NCBI GenBank assembly: GCA_020216925.1 | Contig: JAIWOL010000167.1 | Location: 1-17,569, forward strand | Origin: Thiobacillus sp. | GTDB taxonomy: Bacteria > Pseudomonadota > Gammaproteobacteria > Burkholderiales > Thiobacillaceae | Direction of reading: 5' to 3' | Length of the DNA stretch: 17,569 bases | Shown: positions 16,358-17,569 of the stretch, one piece after another | Position numbering within the stretch: position 1 is the first letter of the stretch | Layout of the letters: each line of letters opens with the position of its first letter | Position numbers and translations under genes: made by a program | Notes under the pieces: model-generated | Told to the model about the DNA's origin: nothing | Database searches by the model: none | What the model saw: only the letters and a program-made list of their open reading frames with translations

Positions 16358-16374
16358 AAGCACTGATTGTGCCA
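16358..16374 (-). promoter_or_regulatory. Possible sigma-54 promoter motif before ntrB
   Basis: On the minus strand 16374-16358 reads TGGCACAATCAGTGCTT. It matches the -24/-12 pattern TGGCAC-N5-TTGC(A/T) at all but one core base, with GG and GC at the required spacing. However, the predicted start of transcription falls about two bases before the ntrB ATG, leaving almost no leader. It may instead be a GCAC-N5-GTGC dyad bound by a regulator, or chance. Confidence 0.3.
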
Positions 16375-16445
16375 GAGCAGTCAAGCGGGCGGGCAAGCCT
16401 CTCTTCCGGGCTGAAGCCGGTTATCGCCAACGCCTACAACAACGC

Positions 16446-16916
16446 TTACTTCAGATTGGCGAGTTCGCGCTGGATGGAAGCAACGTTCTGCTCGTGCTGC
16501 TGCACGGCCTCACGGAGTTTCCTGACGCGGTTGAGATAGGTTGCATCGCCGGCCTGCTCTCCCGGTTGCAGGCGTTCGCCGAGCGCAAGCTGGCGACGGG
16601 CTTCGGCAATGTTCTTGCGTTCGGCGTCTATTTCATCCTGCAAGACCTGGCGGCGGATATCGTCGCGGCGCTTCTGGGTCGCCCCATCGATACGCGGAAA
16701 ATCCGCCGGACTGGGCTGGTAGGCCGCGCGCTTGCCCGGCCGTCCCGCCCCCCCAGCAGGCACGGGCGCGCCAGGCAGATCGATGCGCTTGGCCCCCTTG
16801 CGGTACACATCCGTGAAAGTCACCTGGCCGTTTTCATCGACGTACTTGTAGATTTCCGCATGCGCGGGCACAGCGAGCAACAGGCAAAGCAGCAGGGGCA
16901 GACGGTTGGCAGGCAT
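16446..16916 (-). CDS. DUF4124 domain-containing secreted protein
   Basis: A 156-residue protein with a signal peptide ending in AVPAHA (about residue 20). The DUF4124 signature follows directly: EIYKYVDENGQVTFTDV, a short beta domain found in many envelope proteins of unknown function. A Gly/Pro/Ala-rich linker lies at about 48-70. The C-terminal half, about 80-155, is highly charged and should form a helical coiled coil (QKRRDDIRRQVLQDEIDAER and beyond). It is likely periplasmic. It lies between glnA and ntrB on the same strand, an arrangement I associate with betaproteobacteria, but nothing in it points to nitrogen sensing. No clear Shine-Dalgarno precedes the ATG. Confidence 0.88.
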   Translation of the reverse strand: MPANRLPLLLCLLLAVPAHAEIYKYVDENGQVTFTDVYRKGAKRIDLPGAPVPAGGAGRPGKRAAYQPSPADFPRIDGATQKRRDDIRRQVLQDEIDAERKNIAEARRQLALGERLQPGEQAGDATYLNRVRKLREAVQQHEQNVASIQRELANLK

Positions 16917-16923
16917 GGTGTCG

Positions 16924-16953
16924 AGTTTAGCGTACCCGCTTCATAACGGCCAA
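16924..16953 (-). promoter_or_regulatory. Weak sigma-70-like promoter before the DUF4124 gene
   Basis: On the minus strand, TTGGCC (16953-16948) and TAAACT (16929-16924) are separated by 18 bases. Both hexamers are only fair. The start of transcription would fall at or next to the DUF4124 ATG at 16916, which makes this a tentative call. A promoter in this gap is expected because the glnA terminator lies just upstream. Confidence 0.3.
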
Positions 16954-16999
16954 AACCGGCCGATCTTGATCCCCTTCCGCCAGAACCGGCCGCACCAAG

Positions 17000-17027
17000 A
17001 AAAAGGGCGGCCCGAAGCCGCCCTTTC
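17000..17027 (-). terminator. Intrinsic terminator downstream of glnA
   Basis: A 10-bp stem, AAAGGGCGGC (17002-17011 on plus) with GCCGCCCTTT (17017-17026), has a 5-base loop. On the minus strand the loop reads TTCGG and the stem is followed by CCCTTTTTC, a classical U-run. It lies 15 bases after the glnA stop and separates glnA from the DUF4124-ntrBC genes. Confidence 0.88.
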
Positions 17028-17041
17028 GGTATCGCCCGGAA

Positions 17042-17569
17042 TTACAGCGAGTAGTACATCGCGAATTCGACCGGGTGCGTGGTCATGCGGAACTTGGTCA
17101 CCTCCTGCATCTTGAGTTCGATGTAGGCGTCGATCATGTCGTTGGTGAACACGCCGCCACGGGTCAGGAACTCGCGGTCGCGGTCGAGCTCTTCCAGCGC
17201 CATTTCCAGGCTGTGACAGACCTTCGGGATCTTCGCGTCCTCTTCCGGAGGCAGATCGTACAGGTCCTTGTCGGCGGGGTCGCCGGGGTGGATCTTGTTC
17301 TGGATGCCATCGAGGCCCGCCATCATCAGGGCAGCAAAGCACAGGTAGGGGTTGGCCATGGGATCGGGGAAGCGCGTTTCGATGCGGCGCGCCTTGGTCG
17401 ACGCGGCGATGGGGATGCGGATCGACGCCGAACGGTTGCGCGCCGAGTAGGCGAGCATGACCGGCGCCTCGAAACCCGGCACCAGACGCTTGTACGAGTT
17501 GGTCGACGGGTTGGTGATCGCGTTCAGCGCCTTGGCGTGCTTGATGATGCCGCCGATGTAGTACAGGCA
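17042..17569 (-). CDS. glnA: Glutamine synthetase type I, C-terminal part
   Basis: The last 175 codons of glutamine synthetase, which makes glutamine from glutamate, ammonia and ATP; the 5' part is beyond the window. The visible part includes [54 protein letters not shown] and [17 protein letters not shown], all GSI hallmarks covering ammonium/glutamate and ATP site residues. The tyrosine in [10 protein letters not shown] (codon at 17258-17260) is the adenylylation site of the GSI-beta class, so activity should be switched off by GlnE-type modification. The C-terminus [13 protein letters not shown] is typical. It is upstream of ntrBC but followed by its own terminator, so the two can be expressed separately. 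Confidence 0.97.
   Translation of the reverse strand, partial: CLYYIGGIIKHAKALNAITNPSTNSYKRLVPGFEAPVMLAYSARNRSASIRIPIAASTKARRIETRFPDPMANPYLCFAALMMAGLDGIQNKIHPGDPADKDLYDLPPEEDAKIPKVCHSLEMALEELDRDREFLTRGGVFTNDMIDAYIELKMQEVTKFRMTTHPVEFAMYYSL

Noticed and set aside
16358..16374. NtrC binding site reading of the GCAC/GTGC dyad
   Set aside because: Known NtrC sites have a seven-base gap between GCAC and GTGC; here the gap is five.
16947..16996. Repeated ACCGGCCG motifs between the DUF4124 gene and glnA
   Set aside because: There are only two short GC-rich copies with no fixed spacing to a promoter element. Chance in this base composition is the simplest explanation.

Overview
The window is GC-rich chromosomal DNA. 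Its gene content and order are most like a betaproteobacterium, possibly of the Thiobacillus/Sulfuricella type. The clues are hemA-prfA-prmC leading to a CGFS glutaredoxin, a glnA - DUF4124 gene - ntrB - ntrC nitrogen block, and a Pst operon whose permeases carry extra extracytoplasmic domains. This placement is inferred from gene order and recognised protein families; no database search was run. No rRNA, tRNA, CRISPR array or insertion sequence was seen, and no gene-free stretch exceeds about 300 bases.

Layout. (1) 1-184, plus: the 3' end of a TauD/TfdA-like dioxygenase. (2) 280-7029, minus: a high-affinity phosphate operon read pstS, a two-repeat lipoprotein gene, pstC, pstA, pstB. A good Pho box lies upstream of pstS. 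PstC has an inserted periplasmic domain of about 400 residues that looks like a beta-propeller, and PstA has a long N-terminal extension with a coiled coil. No phoU follows pstB. (3) 7183-10418, plus: hemA, prfA and prmC, tightly packed, covering the first step of tetrapyrrole synthesis, release factor 1 and the release-factor methyltransferase. (4) 10570-13427, plus: an accessory four-gene module. It encodes a Tat-exported protein with a CTPGYW...HLDSW...AVAALLNA domain, a PqqD-like chaperone, an HprK-related kinase A and an NTP_transf_5-type nucleotidyltransferase. NCBI family names call this the HPr-rel-A system; I know of no established function. The kinase gene has an in-frame TAA about three quarters of the way along, after which the homologous reading frame continues. 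(5) 13424-13854: grxD with its own sigma-70 promoter and a bidirectional terminator. (6) 13870-17569, minus: ntrC, ntrB, a DUF4124 secreted protein and the 3' part of glnA, which has its own terminator.

How the genes work together. The pst block is a PhoB-type phosphate uptake operon. The hemA-prfA-prmC block is housekeeping. The glnA/ntrBC block is nitrogen control: glutamine synthetase keeps the tyrosine that GlnE adenylylates, and NtrB/NtrC is a complete two-component pair. The most unusual part is the HPr-rel-A module, which appears inserted between prmC and grxD. I read it as a possible protein- or peptide-modification system whose substrate may be the Tat-exported protein. In this genome its kinase is interrupted by a nonsense codon, unless that is a sequencing error or the stop is read through.
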